Positions 23,347 through 33,770 of a stretch of DNA of 64,000 nt are shown here, piece after piece. Location: positions 51,798,725 to 51,862,724 of the forward strand of contig NC_079510.1 in NCBI RefSeq assembly GCF_030052815.1, written 5' to 3'. Positions within the stretch are counted from its first letter, which is position 1, and each line of letters opens with the position of its first letter. The translations under genes were made by a program, and so were the position numbers. This DNA comes from Hevea brasiliensis (Eukaryota > Streptophyta > Magnoliopsida > Malpighiales > Euphorbiaceae). Below the pieces are notes generated by a model. It did not search any database and had not been told where the DNA came from. It was given only the letters and a program-made list of their open reading frames with translations.

Positions 23347-24817
23347 CCTCATTCTTCAATATCGAGAACAGTGAGTTTTCCTAGGATCACAATTGGCTTC
23401 TTATTCTAATTGAAAATTGTAAATTACTACATTTATTCAGGTAGTCATTTATGATATTTAAAGGCAAAATGTTCATGTGTAATGAAGTACCTCTAATGGT
23501 GATGTTAAGTGAGGAAAATGTAGCATGACATCTGCGAGCATTGTTTATCTATAAATAAAGCAGCTGTAAACATTTATGCACTTAATAGCAACACCGAACA
23601 CCTTCTACAAAACATCTTATAATCGTTGTTGATAGTATTATTAGTGCCGTCTGAGTCAACTTATAAGCTTTCACATTTTCGGCTGTGGGAAGATTCCATA
23701 AATAGCCTACTGTTAATCATCTAATTTACACGCCAACGGCAATACTGGTTTCAAATGGATGCTAGGCTAGCATTACTGATGTGATTCAGAAGGCCAGTTT
23801 AAACAGCAGAAGCGGAACCGTATAAAATAAACTGATATTGATAATCATACAAAAAAATGCATCTATTCCAAATTATGGATACTATTTTTTTCCTTTTTTT
23901 TTTTTACCACAAATGCCAGTCACGGTGTTCTGATGATGAAAGCTAAGGACAGTCGATTGACGTTTGAAGCGTTAATGCTAAGAAGCAGAGGAAGAAAAGG
24001 AAAAACACCAACAATAACTTTGCATCTTGAATGCATCAAAGCCTTCAAAGAAAATATTCAAAAATATGATTTCCTGGATTGGGATACAAGAGAAGTGTTG
24101 GAATTTGGAATTGTAGCCGGGAAGAGACCGAGAAGGGATTGCCGGAGACATGGTTTGAACTGTGAAGGATGGCGCAGAGGCGGAGGTCTAATGAGCCTCC
24201 AACAGTGGATTATCGCAGCTCATTCTATTAAGCTTAAGGTTTTGGACAATTACCCAGTGAAACGCATTGGTTGATGGGCCTTACACATAGACCCCAGAAT
24301 CCCTCCCAGGTTTGAAATTTTTATTCAATAAAAAGAAGAGTTTGAAGTTTGAACTCTTCGCAATTCGCGTCAGAGAGAGTCAATATTTTTTAATAAGGAA
24401 AGGCAGCCATTCAATCCAGACTTTTATCTTGTATTTCTTGGAATGAAACTTTGAAATATTCAAGCACCTATTTCATCCAAATTTTCAGATTCATCTACTT
24501 GTAATCTTGCATCACCAAGAACCATAACTTTGATGATTATCATTCTTTGCAATTTGAAAATCCAGCAGCTTGGGAAGGGCGATGCACATATGCAGTTTTC
24601 ATTACAAGCTAGAAACTAAGGATACACAGATTAGATTTCTCCTTTTTTTTTCTTTTTTTTTTTTTTCTCTTCCTCAGCAAAAAAGAATGAACAAAAAACT
24701 TGTATATTGATCTTAATTACATTTTATATGTCACATGATGGACAAAAAGAATTTGTCGAGAAAAAGAATGAACCAATGAGGATCAGTACTTATGGACAAA
24801 AAGAAATATTCTAGTAT
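23347..24817. other. Intergenic, with an unassigned 113-codon frame
   Basis: The frame at 23933-24274 (plus strand, starting MMKAKDSRLTFEALMLRSRG) is open for 113 codons with no low complexity and includes KENIQKYDFLDWDTREVLEF. I recognise no family, and it lacks a clear promoter. It may be a fragment of a decayed gene. The rest holds poly-T runs near 24640-24665 and the 3' flank of the next minus-strand gene. Confidence 0.35.
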
Positions 24818-26092
24818 TCAAAAAAGCTTGCTAGCAAATTCATCTATGGTGGTTCCTTCTATATTAGAATAAGAGGATTTTCGGGCAAGATCTCTAAGCT
24901 CTGACATGCTTCTTCCCAGCTGTAATGCCATCTTCATTTCAAACATTTCTCCATCTTCTCTTCTCTCCATATCTGTTTCTTCAAGGGTGGACTCGATTGA
25001 TTCCTCCATAAGTGCAAAGAATCCAGCAGAGTTTCTATACATTTCAACCACCATACCAACCTGGCCAGCATGCTCAAATGTATTAACTGCTGTAGCTAAT
25101 GCACCTGCAGCCGCTGCAACTATTGCTCCCCAAGAACCGTTACCTACAAATGCAGATCCAGCAGCTGCAATGCCTGTGAGCAATGGACCTGAGATGGCTA
25201 AAATCTTGTTTAACTTCAATGCTAAATTGCCCAGCCTCATGTAATCTTCAGAATCTTTAGCTTTTATCACTTCAATAATCTCCCTCATCTCCACTTCCAG
25301 CTCCTCACTCCATCCATTCTTTCCATTTCTTTTGCTTTTTCTTTGGCAGTCATGAGATTTAGGCCACCAAACAGCAGGCTCAAATTTTCCAGGAAACTTC
25401 TCAATCATTTTCCCCAACAAAGGAAGAGGGTAAGCTTTGTCAAGAGCCAAAACCTTGTCCATTGCATCTTTCACGTCCAAATCTGTAGGATCATAAAGAG
25501 CAAGTGTAGTTTGTAATTGGCTATAAAGCTGCCTAAACAATTTTGTAGCATTACGTTGCTCTTCTGCAAGCTGCGAGGGTTGGAGTTTGTTCATGACAAA
25601 TAACATCCCCGTAGCTGCCGTAAATAGAAGAGTTGACGATAGCTTCAATGCAAAAAGAGGAGCTCCTGCCCCACCAGTTGCAGCAACGCCAGCCATGGTT
25701 ACAGCTGTGAGGGTGATCATGTTAATGGAGTTCAAAAGAAGTTTGTTCCAATTATCACGTTGCTCGCCCACATTCTTATGCATCTCCACTCTATCAGCTA
25801 CGGCTTCTAAGATTGCATAAAGCTTGGCTGTTGCTTTAGATGTAGAGGAATTGGCAATAGGTAGCTCATCTATTATTGTTGGGGTGGTCGCACTTTTTTC
25901 TATTGGGATCGTGTTTGTGAACCCATCTCTTAAAATCAGATCCTTAACCAAGTCTGATGATGGAGTTTTTGGAACTGGGAAACGGATTCTTGGAAGCTTA
26001 GGGACAGAAATTGCAGCATTTATTATTCTTTTTGATGAAGAAATCCTTGAGGAGGAGGAAGAGAGGAGACTTGAAGCTTGCAAGGAAGCCAT
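24818..26092 (-). CDS. At4g22030-like protein ('probable F-box' family), copy 1, intact
   Basis: Intronless, 424 residues. The ATG at 26092 is chosen because MASLQASS aligns with the starts of copies 2 and 3 (MASLQTSG, MATIQAPN) and because TATAAATA (26188-26195 on this strand) lies about 100 bases upstream. The open frame continues upstream by chance. Residues 1 to about 45 are Ser/Arg/Lys-rich and resemble a transit peptide. The core has KLYAILEAVADRVEMHKNVG, GEQRDNWNKLLLNSIN, hydrophobic segments at about 122-141 and 145-168, QPSQLAEEQRNATKLFRQL, LDKAYPLPLLGKMIEKFPGK and AVWWP, then two more hydrophobic segments (about 297-316 and 319-337) and HAGQVGMVVEMYRNSAGFF. The C-terminus is EFASKLF. 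Homologues are usually named after Arabidopsis At4g22030, annotated as a probable F-box protein, but I see no F-box here. The pattern suggests a membrane protein. Function is unknown. Confidence 0.88.
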   Translation of the reverse strand: MASLQASSLLSSSSSRISSSKRIINAAISVPKLPRIRFPVPKTPSSDLVKDLILRDGFTNTIPIEKSATTPTIIDELPIANSSTSKATAKLYAILEAVADRVEMHKNVGEQRDNWNKLLLNSINMITLTAVTMAGVAATGGAGAPLFALKLSSTLLFTAATGMLFVMNKLQPSQLAEEQRNATKLFRQLYSQLQTTLALYDPTDLDVKDAMDKVLALDKAYPLPLLGKMIEKFPGKFEPAVWWPKSHDCQRKSKRNGKNGWSEELEVEMREIIEVIKAKDSEDYMRLGNLALKLNKILAISGPLLTGIAAAGSAFVGNGSWGAIVAAAAGALATAVNTFEHAGQVGMVVEMYRNSAGFFALMEESIESTLEETDMERREDGEMFEMKMALQLGRSMSELRDLARKSSYSNIEGTTIDEFASKLF

Positions 26093-26187
26093 ATATATGG
26101 GGTTTTCTTTAGTTTTGTGGTGTTTGTTTTCTTTCTTTGATGTTCTGGCGGTTGATGATGGATGAAAACGGAGAGACTCCATAAACC

Positions 26188-26195
26188 TATTTATA
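26188..26195 (-). promoter_or_regulatory. TATA box of At4g22030-like copy 1
   Basis: TATAAATA on the minus strand, about 100 bases upstream of the chosen ATG, in a good context (CCATACTATAAATAGG). Confidence 0.6.
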
Positions 26196-26305
26196 GTATG
26201 GGATAGTAACTGAAGAGAAACGGTCGTGGTGTGGACTGCAACATGGAGTTGACAATTCCCATTTGACTGGACCCATTCCGTCTTCATAATTTTCAACTTC
26301 AACAT

Positions 26306-26335
26306 TTTACCTGCGAGGGCTTAATCGGGAGTCAT

Positions 26336-26374
<39 letters not shown>

Positions 26375-26959
26375 GTCTCCAATAACATTTGAATTCTGAT
26401 ATTTCATAATATTAAAAACTACTTTAACACCATTAAATTAAAACTTGATAATATTTTAAAATTGATTAATTATCAACTATTATATATAAAAAAAAATTAA
26501 AATAATTTCTATTTCAATAGTAAGGGTTACTTGGTCAGTTGACAAATTATATTTTTTTTATTTTATTAATTAGAATTTAAAATTTAAGACAGATTACAAA
26601 TTAAGATAATGTATATATATATATTTTTTTGGTGGACATTTATATTCCTCTTTTAATTGAAAGTATAAAAATTTGCCAGTAATAGGTAATAATACTACTT
26701 TATCAAAAATAGATAAAAAAAATAATTTAATTACTTGTGATTAATTATATCACAGCCTTTGACTTTAGAAACTATCAAACTCCAGTTATACGTTGTGTAT
26801 CCCACTTCATAGCTCTTTCCCTTCCAACATAGATGGAGGTGGTCTCACGGCAGCCCTATGGATAAATATTAATGTAGAAAATTAGAAGTTTTGAATTCCT
26901 AGTCTAGGGCAATAAGCTCGTGATCTATGGTTGCTTTTTCAGGGAATTTAACTACAATT
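26306..26959. other. Upstream block shared with At4g22030-like copy 2
   Basis: A 27-base poly-T run occupies about 26339-26367. The stretch 26790-26925 is similar to 34340-34490, upstream of copy 2: both have a TTCCCTTCCA tract, CATAG(A/G)TGGA followed by GGTCT(C/T)ACGGC(A/T)GCCCT, then TTTTGAATTCC(T/C) and TAGTCTA. The two genes were therefore duplicated together with several hundred bases of 5' flank. Confidence 0.6.
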
Positions 26960-27797
26960 AACTTGGTTTATTTGGTTTTTGACTATGAAAACATTATTTC
27001 TTTAAACTCTTCATTATTTTTCTCGTGAATTAAGAACAAGAATTATTTGTATTAGCTCTATTTTTAAAGTTATTTCTTATCAGCTGATAGCTGATTTGAT
27101 TTTATTTTTTATTTTGATCATATTATCTTTTTTTATTTAATTCAAAAACTAATATTATTAGTACTTTTTATTTTTTATTTATAATTTTAACATTTTGATT
27201 AATGCACTTTTTAATTTTATTAAAATATTTTTTTATTAATAATATAAAATATAAAATATTTATTTATATCGAAAAATTTAAAATTAATTATAAATTTTTT
27301 CTTTATCAACAATAATAATTACTTTATTATTTATCTATATTTTTAAAGTTATTTAATTATTTTAAAAAAAAATTATTTATTTTCTTATTTTAATAATAAA
27401 ATAAATGATATAATATAATAATTAATAATTATATATTTATTTAATAATAAAATAAATGATATAATATATTAATTAATAATTATATATTTATTTAATAATA
27501 TAATAAATGATATAATATATTAATTTAATAATTATATATTTAATTTAATAATAAAATAAATAATATAATATAATAAATTTATAATTTTATATTTATTTTA
27601 ATAATAAAATAAATTATATAATATATACCCTTATTAGTTATTTCATGTATTAACAACAACAACTAAATAAAATTTTACCAAACACTTAACATAAATCAGC
27701 TATCATTAGCTATCAGTTATGAACTATCAGTTGACAATATCAACTATCAGGTAACAGTTATTAGTTGTATTCAACAGTTAAACTAATCATGCCCTAA
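26960..27797. mobile_element. AT-rich hAT-type MITE, copy B
   Basis: The right end reads AACAGTTAAACTAATCATGCCCTA, a plant hAT-type terminal sequence (inverted, TAGGGCATGATTAGTTTAAC). Subterminal ATCAGCTGATAGCTGATT (near 27079) and TAGCTATCAGTTATGAACTA (near 27709) are inverted relatives. The interior matches copy A at 12219-12893 in the same order. The left boundary is blurred. Confidence 0.65.
27395..27615. repeat. AT-rich tandem repeat inside MITE copy B
   Basis: Three to four units of about 55-60 bases, each with ATTTAATAATAAAATAAATG, ATATAATATATTAATTAATA and ATTATATATTTA. Copy A has only about one to two such units, so the array expanded in copy B. Confidence 0.7.
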
Positions 27798-28113
27798 GTA
27801 GGTTCCAGTGCTGGTATTTGTAGGCAACCTGTGGTCCTGCTGGTGTTGTATTGTTGTTATGCATTCTTTCTGTGCTGCTTTTGCAGTGCTGCAACTGTGG
27901 CTTTGGTTCTGGTTGTTTTGTGGTTTGGTTTTCAATTTTGTATGTTTTTCAACTTTTGCGTATTGTTTTAGCTCCCAGTTTTTTCAATTAGCACTTATCA
28001 TTTTAAGTTGGGTTATGCGAGGAAGTCTGTTGATTGAGTCTTAGTTGGATGAGATTTGCTAATATTTTCCTTAATATTATTAATAAAAAACTTTTGTTTA
28101 TTAAAAAAAAAAA
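27798..28113 (+). mobile_element. L1-type LINE 3' end (5'-truncated) with poly-A
   Basis: A non-coding stretch rich in TTGT/GTGCT ends with TTAATATTATTAATAAAAAA, CTTTTGTTTATT and a 12-A tail at 28102-28113, the usual close of plant L1 3'UTRs. No target duplication was found. The class is inferred from the tail only. Confidence 0.5.
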
Positions 28114-28480
28114 ACCAAAGAGATTCTAGAGTTGGGTTTCATACTTCTATTAATCAGAATTTAATCTAATTAATCCAATTGATGGGAGTTTATAACTTTG
28201 AAGAAGATTATTAAAAAATCCCTTAAATTCTCTTTCAAGACATCTATAGCGTGCTTTAATCAAATCAAACCCTACTTTTGTAGCTTTTGATTCAATTAAA
28301 ATCCATTAAGATCCTTAATTAATCATTAATTCTTCTTAAAGCCTTACTTCATCTCTAAAGCTAGAACCATAAGTTCACCTTGATTATCCATCATTTATCT
28401 TCATCTTTCGGCCCTCAATCAATGAAATAGATCAATGCATAGGGGCGACAACACTAAGCAAATATTAAATTCACAAGAAA
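28114..28480 (-). mobile_element. Gypsy-type LTR fragment related to the inner solo LTR
   Basis: Read on the minus strand, the segment containing AAAGTAGGGTTTGATTTGAT, ATTAAAGCACGC and TTGAAAGAGAATTTAAGGGA matches in order a stretch of the solo LTR near 32220-32285 (AAAGTAGGATTAAGTTAATT, AATGCACTC, TCGAAAGAGATTTCAAAGGA). It is therefore a divergent, opposite-orientation fragment of a related LTR. Sequence on to about 29340 has no gene and may be more of the same element; 29039-29068 forms a small perfect hairpin. Confidence 0.5.
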
Positions 28481-30292
28481 TTATCAAAGCATAAATACCA
28501 TAGTATTAAATAAAAATAAAATAAAATCCGTAGATTAGATCAGAGTGCTACAACCCAACTCTAAAGTCAAAGTATCTACTCACTAACATTCATTAATACA
28601 AAAGAAATTATGAAATGGAGAAAAAAAAAAACAGATGAAGGATTAGAGAAACTTAAGAGGATTTGCAGCTTTGATGGTCAAGAAATCTCCACTGGAATCT
28701 TCTTTAGGCAGAGAAAATCTCCAATTCTTCCTTCTACTTTCCTTTCCCCCTTGTAAAATCCAAGAATGTAATATTTACTACTGCATTTGTTTTCTAGTTG
28801 TGGCTAAATCTAAGAATATAATGTATATATAATGACAGAAAAGAAGCCCTAAAATAGGTTAAAATAATACTTTACGTTTGGGTGAAAAGCCGAAGTGCGT
28901 GGGATGAGTCCGCATGAGGAAGAATTGCGTAGCCCATGGAATTTCTTTTAAATAGCACGAGTGGCCTATGTAACTTTCTATTTGATTTTGATTCTTGTTT
29001 TGAAGATTGCAAGAACAGTGTAATTTTTAAGTGTTGGAGTTACACGATCAAAAGCATGGTCGTGTAACTGGTTTTGCAATTTTCTGCTTCTTCATAAAAT
29101 TTAACTTCTTGCTCTTTTCTTTCACAAGAAATTTGACATCTAATTTAAAATGCTTCTCTTCTCCATTCATGTTCATGACCTTTAAAGCCTGAATTTAACC
29201 TATAGATGGAAGAAAATAACCATTAGATATAAAATTATAAAAGAAAAACAAGAGAATGAAAAGTATAAGTAAATGCATATAAACTAGCTATTCAAGGGAC
29301 AATAGCCTCAATTAGTACTTGAAGGGAGCCAAAATTTGAACTATTATGGGTCTCTCATTTCTTGCATCATATCTCTTCTGGCTAAGGATTTAGAATATTA
29401 ATCCTTGGCACATTCATATTCCGATGGCACTACCAAGTCCTCCAGAAAGTGTGATCTTTCTAGTGTAAAGCGCTATTGCAGATGTAGCTTTTTCACATAG
29501 TGTGATTTTTGTTTTTCCTTTCTCTTAAAAAAATGGAAAATTACCATAAAAAGTTAATTGTATAATTGTTACTGGCGATTAGTTGAAGATGAGTTATTCA
29601 TTAACTCTCTCCCTTGAGTGTGGGTAATAAACAGAATTCTTGAGAACTGAATACATTCTTCTATCAGATGATCAGTATGCAAAAAGAATTTGTGATAACA
29701 AAGAATGAACTGACGAGGAAATAGCTAATATGGACAAAAATATCAAAAGAGTTTGCTAGCGAATTCATCTACGTCAGTTCCATCTATATGAGAAGAAGAA
29801 GATTTTTGGGCAAGTTCTCTAAGCTTTGATGAGCTTCTTCCGAGCTGCAAAGCCATCTTCATTTCAAACATTTTTCCCATCTTCTCTTCTCTCCAAATCT
29901 GTTCTAGTGTAGACTCAATTGTTTCCTCCAGAAGTGAAAAGAATCCAACATAGTACCTTTCAACCACCATACCTACCTGGCCAGCATGCTCAAATGTATT
30001 CACTGTGGTAGCTAATGCACCTGCTGCCACTACAACTATTGCAGCCCAAGAACTGTTACCCACAAACGCAGACCCAGCAGCTGCAATGCCAGTGAGCAAT
30101 GGTCCTGAGATAGCTAAAATCTTGTTTATCTTCAATGCCAAGTTTCCTAGCCTCATATAATCTTCTGTAGCTTTTCCTTTCATCACTTCAATAACCTCTC
30201 TCATCTCCACCTCCAGCTCTATTGGGCTTGGGTCCCTTCTATGTGAAGATTCCATTTTGTCGAAGTCCACAATTATTTTGGCCCATTAGGTC

Positions 30293-30294
<2 letters not shown>

Positions 30295-30375
<81 letters not shown>
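30295..30375. repeat. (TA)n microsatellite within the outer LTR
   Basis: About 40 uninterrupted TA units; the Ile-Tyr repeat frames over it are artefacts. Confidence 0.97.
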
Positions 30376-30378
<3 letters not shown>

Positions 30379-30865
30379 TGCTTTCTGTTGCACTAATTAA
30401 CACAGCCACAATTCTCATTTTGATTGCCCAAAAATCAGAGAAGAGAAGTGAGAAAAACAGAGAGAAAATAGAGAGCATTTTGCATAATTTTTTGCATAAA
30501 TTTTCAAGGAGGACAATTCACATTTCTTAGATTTGGGAGCTTGTTTACTGGTGGATCAAGCTAAAATTCACATCTGATTCTTCATTATGAACAGTCGAGA
30601 TCTTGTTTGGAGTTTTATTTCTACTATTTTTTATTATTTGAATAGTTGCTATTTTTCATTGATTTCCAGCACAGATCAATTTCATCATTTTCCGCAATCG
30701 AAATGTCATTTGTGGTTTGATTGAGCTGAATTTTGGTGGGCACAGTGGGGACATATTGTTCTTTAATCTTAACGGTGGAGATTGGGTTTTGACAACAAGA
30801 AGGTGGTCAATTTGGATGAAATTCTCTCCAAAACTCTACTATCTCTTGTTAATTTATTTGAATTG

Positions 30866-32687
30866 TGGTGCATACATTTTACATAATTAATTAAGTTAGA
30901 TTTCATGGTCATTTTATTGATTTGTTAGTTATTTTTAATTAATTTTATTGGTTTTTTAGTTAATTTTGCATAATTGTCAATTTCTAGACTAAATTGTAAT
31001 TTTGCTTTTATTTTGCAGATAAAAAGTGTTTTTGAGAGACTAAAAAGTAATTATACAAGTGAAGAGTAATTTTCAAATCCAAAAGTGCTAAAATGAAGCT
31101 TGAAAATTAAAAATTGTGCAGCTGCCAAAATCCACATGATTTGCTGCATAACCTATGCAGTTTTTGCATAAGAATTAGAAAGAATTGAACATCTACCGAA
31201 AAGTGTATAACTTGCTGCATAGCTTATGAGGGTTTCTTATGCAGCTTCACGGAGGAGACCCTACACCAGCCGAAACTTGCACAACCTGCTGCATAATTTA
31301 TGCACTTTCACGCCTTCCCTTATGCAGCTTTACGGAAGAGACTCTGCACCTGCCGAAAGTTGCATAATTGATTGCACAGCTTATGCAGGTTCCTCATGCA
31401 GCTTCACAAAAGGAATTTCCAGATGACTGAAACTTGCATAACTTATGCAGTCCGGTTATGCACATTCACGGAAGGCTTCTCGACATGCCAAAATCTGCAC
31501 AACCTGTGAGGAAGTGCACAAGTTGTACGAATCTACACAACCTGTGCAGATCGGTACAACTTGTGCACTTCCTCATTAATTGGCTGAAGAAGCAAATATT
31601 TTCACATGTGTAATGATTTATTTTAGCTCATTTTTAGCCTATCCTAGGGGTTTCGTCAAGGATATTTAAGTATCCTTACATCACATTTTGTGAGAAGGGA
31701 AAGAATAATAAGGGAGAGAAGAAATTTTTAAGAGAAAGAGGAGAGAGAAAAAGGAAGCATGCCATTTTTGGACTGCTCCAGCTGAGATTTTGACTCTTCT
31801 TAACCAGATTCTTCATACCAAATATCGAGTTTTTTTGTTTTAATTTTACTTTTCATGTTTTATTTCTTCTTCTACACAAAATTTCTTGTATTGAACATGA
31901 ATTGTGAGTAGTTTCTTTGATTCTGGAGTTAGGGATGTAATATTTGAGTTATTTTTGTAGATTTGAACTGAGTTAATCCCAATTTAATAAATTTATAAGG
32001 TTTAATCTATTTCTTGTGTGCTTATTCACACGCTTAATGAAAAGCCCCATTAAGTTATATTCTTAATCCTTGATTGAAGCACTGAAAGGAAAAGACCAAG
32101 TGATAGATAATAAAAAAATTAGACTTAATTAGCTTAGATCTAGAAATAGACTAAGGATTAAGAGGGATTGATAGATTGATTAAAGAATCTAATGGGTCCT
32201 GGTTGATTTTAACTCCACGAAAGTAGGATTAAGTTAATTAATGCACTCTTTGTTTCACTCGAAAGAGATTTCAAAGGATTTTAGAATTGGTCTCCTTTAA
32301 ACCCATAAATTTCATTGATTGAACTAGCTAGAAAAATTCCAAATTAACTTGAATATGAAACCTTAACCCCGGAATCATCTTTTATCAATTGTTGTTTGGA
32401 ATTTTACTTTTAAGTACTTAGTTAACTCTTATTTCATCAATTTTCTTTATTAATATTCTTAATTTCTTTATTTAACCAATTATTAAATTAGTCATTGTTC
32501 GAATTTGATTTTGTTTTTTCATACCTTAAATTTCAAATTCTCAAATTTCTTTTTTTTTTAATTAAATTACAATTTTAGTATAGTTCATTTTACATCAAAA
32601 ATTCAATTGAAAACACAATTCTCTGTGGGAATGATATCTTTTTCTATACTACTTGAACCACCCGCATACTTGCGGTAGTCCACATCA
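30866..32687. mobile_element. Inner solo LTR (gypsy-like), 1.8 kb, TSD AATTG
   Basis: Begins TGGTGCATAC and ends CCACATCA, and is flanked by AATTG at 30861-30865 and 32688-32692, a perfect 5-bp target duplication with canonical TG...CA ends. Near the right end it carries AATTCTCTGTGGGAATGATA and a CCCGCATACTTGCGG motif typical of plant gypsy LTRs. No gag or pol is present. It is inserted into the outer LTR and contains a minisatellite at about 31110-31570. Confidence 0.88.
31110..31570. repeat. TGCATAA-rich minisatellite inside the inner LTR
   Basis: About five degenerate units of 75-95 bases, each following the order CCGAAACTTGCATAACCTGC, TGCATAACTTATGCAG, TTATGCAGCTTCACGGAAG, ACTCTGCACCTG. 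The last part degenerates into palindromic GCACAAGTTGTAC-type words. It is GC-richer than its surroundings. Confidence 0.75.
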
Positions 32688-33770
32688 AATTGTCTTGAGT
32701 TTTTGGTTGAGAATTGTTTATGGCATTCGTAATTGCTATAAACCTTTATTGTGATAGTGGAGCAGTTTCAATTAGACCAAAAGAGGTCCCGTGGTTTTCA
32801 TCCTTCACTTTGAAGGAGTTTTCCACGTAAAAATTGCCTTGTTTTTCTGTGATTGATTTGTACATCTTTTGAGCCTATTATTGTCATTATTTGCAGCATA
32901 TATACTCAATTGTTGTCCTTCATAGGTTCACACAAGTAGGAAGAATTTGTTGGTTTAAATTGTTGTCCAATTTACTTCCGATCAAGCTCCTCATTCCAAC
33001 CATTCTTTTCACATCTTCTGCTTTTTCTTTGGAATTCTTGCGATTTGGGCCACCAAAAAAGCAGGCTCAAATTTTGCGGAAAACTTGTCAATCATTTTCC
33101 CCTGCAAAGGAAGTGGGTAAGCTTTATCAAGAGCTAATACCTTGTCCATTGCATCCCTCACATCCATTTCAGTAGGATCATGAACAGCCAGCACAGTTTG
33201 TAAATGGCTATAAAGCTGCCTGAAAAATTTCGTGGCGTTACGCTGCTCTTGTGCGAGCTGGCAGGGCTGAATTTTGTTCATTATAAGCAACATCATTGTA
33301 GCTGAAGAGAATAAAATAGTTGACGATAACTTCAAAACCAAAAGGGGAGCTCCTGCCCACCAGTTGCTGCAACACCAGCCATGGTTGTAGCTGTGAGGGT
33401 GATCATGTTAATGGAAAAAGAAGTTTGTTCCAAATGTCACGTTGCTCTCCAACGTTTTTATGCATCTCTGCTCTATCAGCAACCATCTCTAAGATAGAAT
33501 AAAAATGGGAAATTACCAAAGCAGAAGTAGAAACAGTAGCAGTGGAATTATTGATGAAAGGTTCATCTCTTGTTGTTATAGTGGCATTCTCTTCTACTGG
33601 GATGGTGTTTGTGAAGGAACCTCTTAAAATTATTTCTTCATCAACCAAATTTCTTGCTGGTGGTTTTGGAAGTGGGATTTTTTAGGAAGTTTAGGGACAG
33701 AAATGGCAGCATTGATTCTTTTTGAACACAAGGAAGAGAATAAGAGACCTGAAGTTTGTAAGGAAGCCAT

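Larger units (their letters stand above)
30220..32984. mobile_element. Outer solo LTR (copia-like), interrupted
   Basis: Flanked by AGCTC at 30215-30219 and 32985-32989, a 5-bp target duplication; the uninterrupted sequence is seen in copy 1. It begins TATTGGGCTTGGG and ends CTTCCGATCA. Once the inner insertion (30866-32692) is set aside, its length is about 940 bp. The right portion has a motif order usual near copia LTR polyadenylation regions (AAAAGAGGTCCCGTGGTTTTC, then TTTTCCACGTAAA). It carries no internal coding region, so it is a solo LTR. The first dinucleotide is TA instead of the usual TG. Confidence 0.8.
29743..33770 (-). pseudogene. At4g22030-like copy 2, split by nested solo LTRs
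   Basis: The N-terminal half (33770 down to about 32985) starts MASLQTSGLLFSSLCSKR and includes HFYSILEMVADRAEMHKNVG, GEQRDIWNKLL, QPCQLAQEQRNATKFFRQLY and LDKAYPLPLQGKMIDKFSAK. The C-terminal half (30219 down to 29743) resumes at ELEVEMREV and runs through ILAISGPLLTGIAAAGSAFV, NTFEHAGQVGMVVE and EFASKLF. The halves are separated by an insertion with AGCTC on both sides. Extra damage includes frame breaks near 33680, a 1-base loss near 33358 and a small deletion near 33412. The C-terminal half keeps an open frame of about 160 codons. It is collinear with copy 1, including 3' flank and upstream sequence. Confidence 0.93.

Noticed and set aside
24818..24829. C-terminal SKL-type peroxisomal signal in the At4g22030-like proteins
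   Set aside because: The proteins end SKLF; PTS1 requires SKL at the very terminus, so the extra Phe argues against it.
24906..25820. Plus-strand frames opposite At4g22030-like copy 1
   Set aside because: They are shadows of the minus-strand gene, with atypical Ala/Ser composition and no conservation across copies.
30222..30530. Ile-Tyr repeat proteins
   Set aside because: Translation of a TA microsatellite inside an LTR.
31110..31570. CRISPR-like array
   Set aside because: The units are degenerate, contiguous and vary in length, there are no unique spacers, and it lies in a plant LTR.
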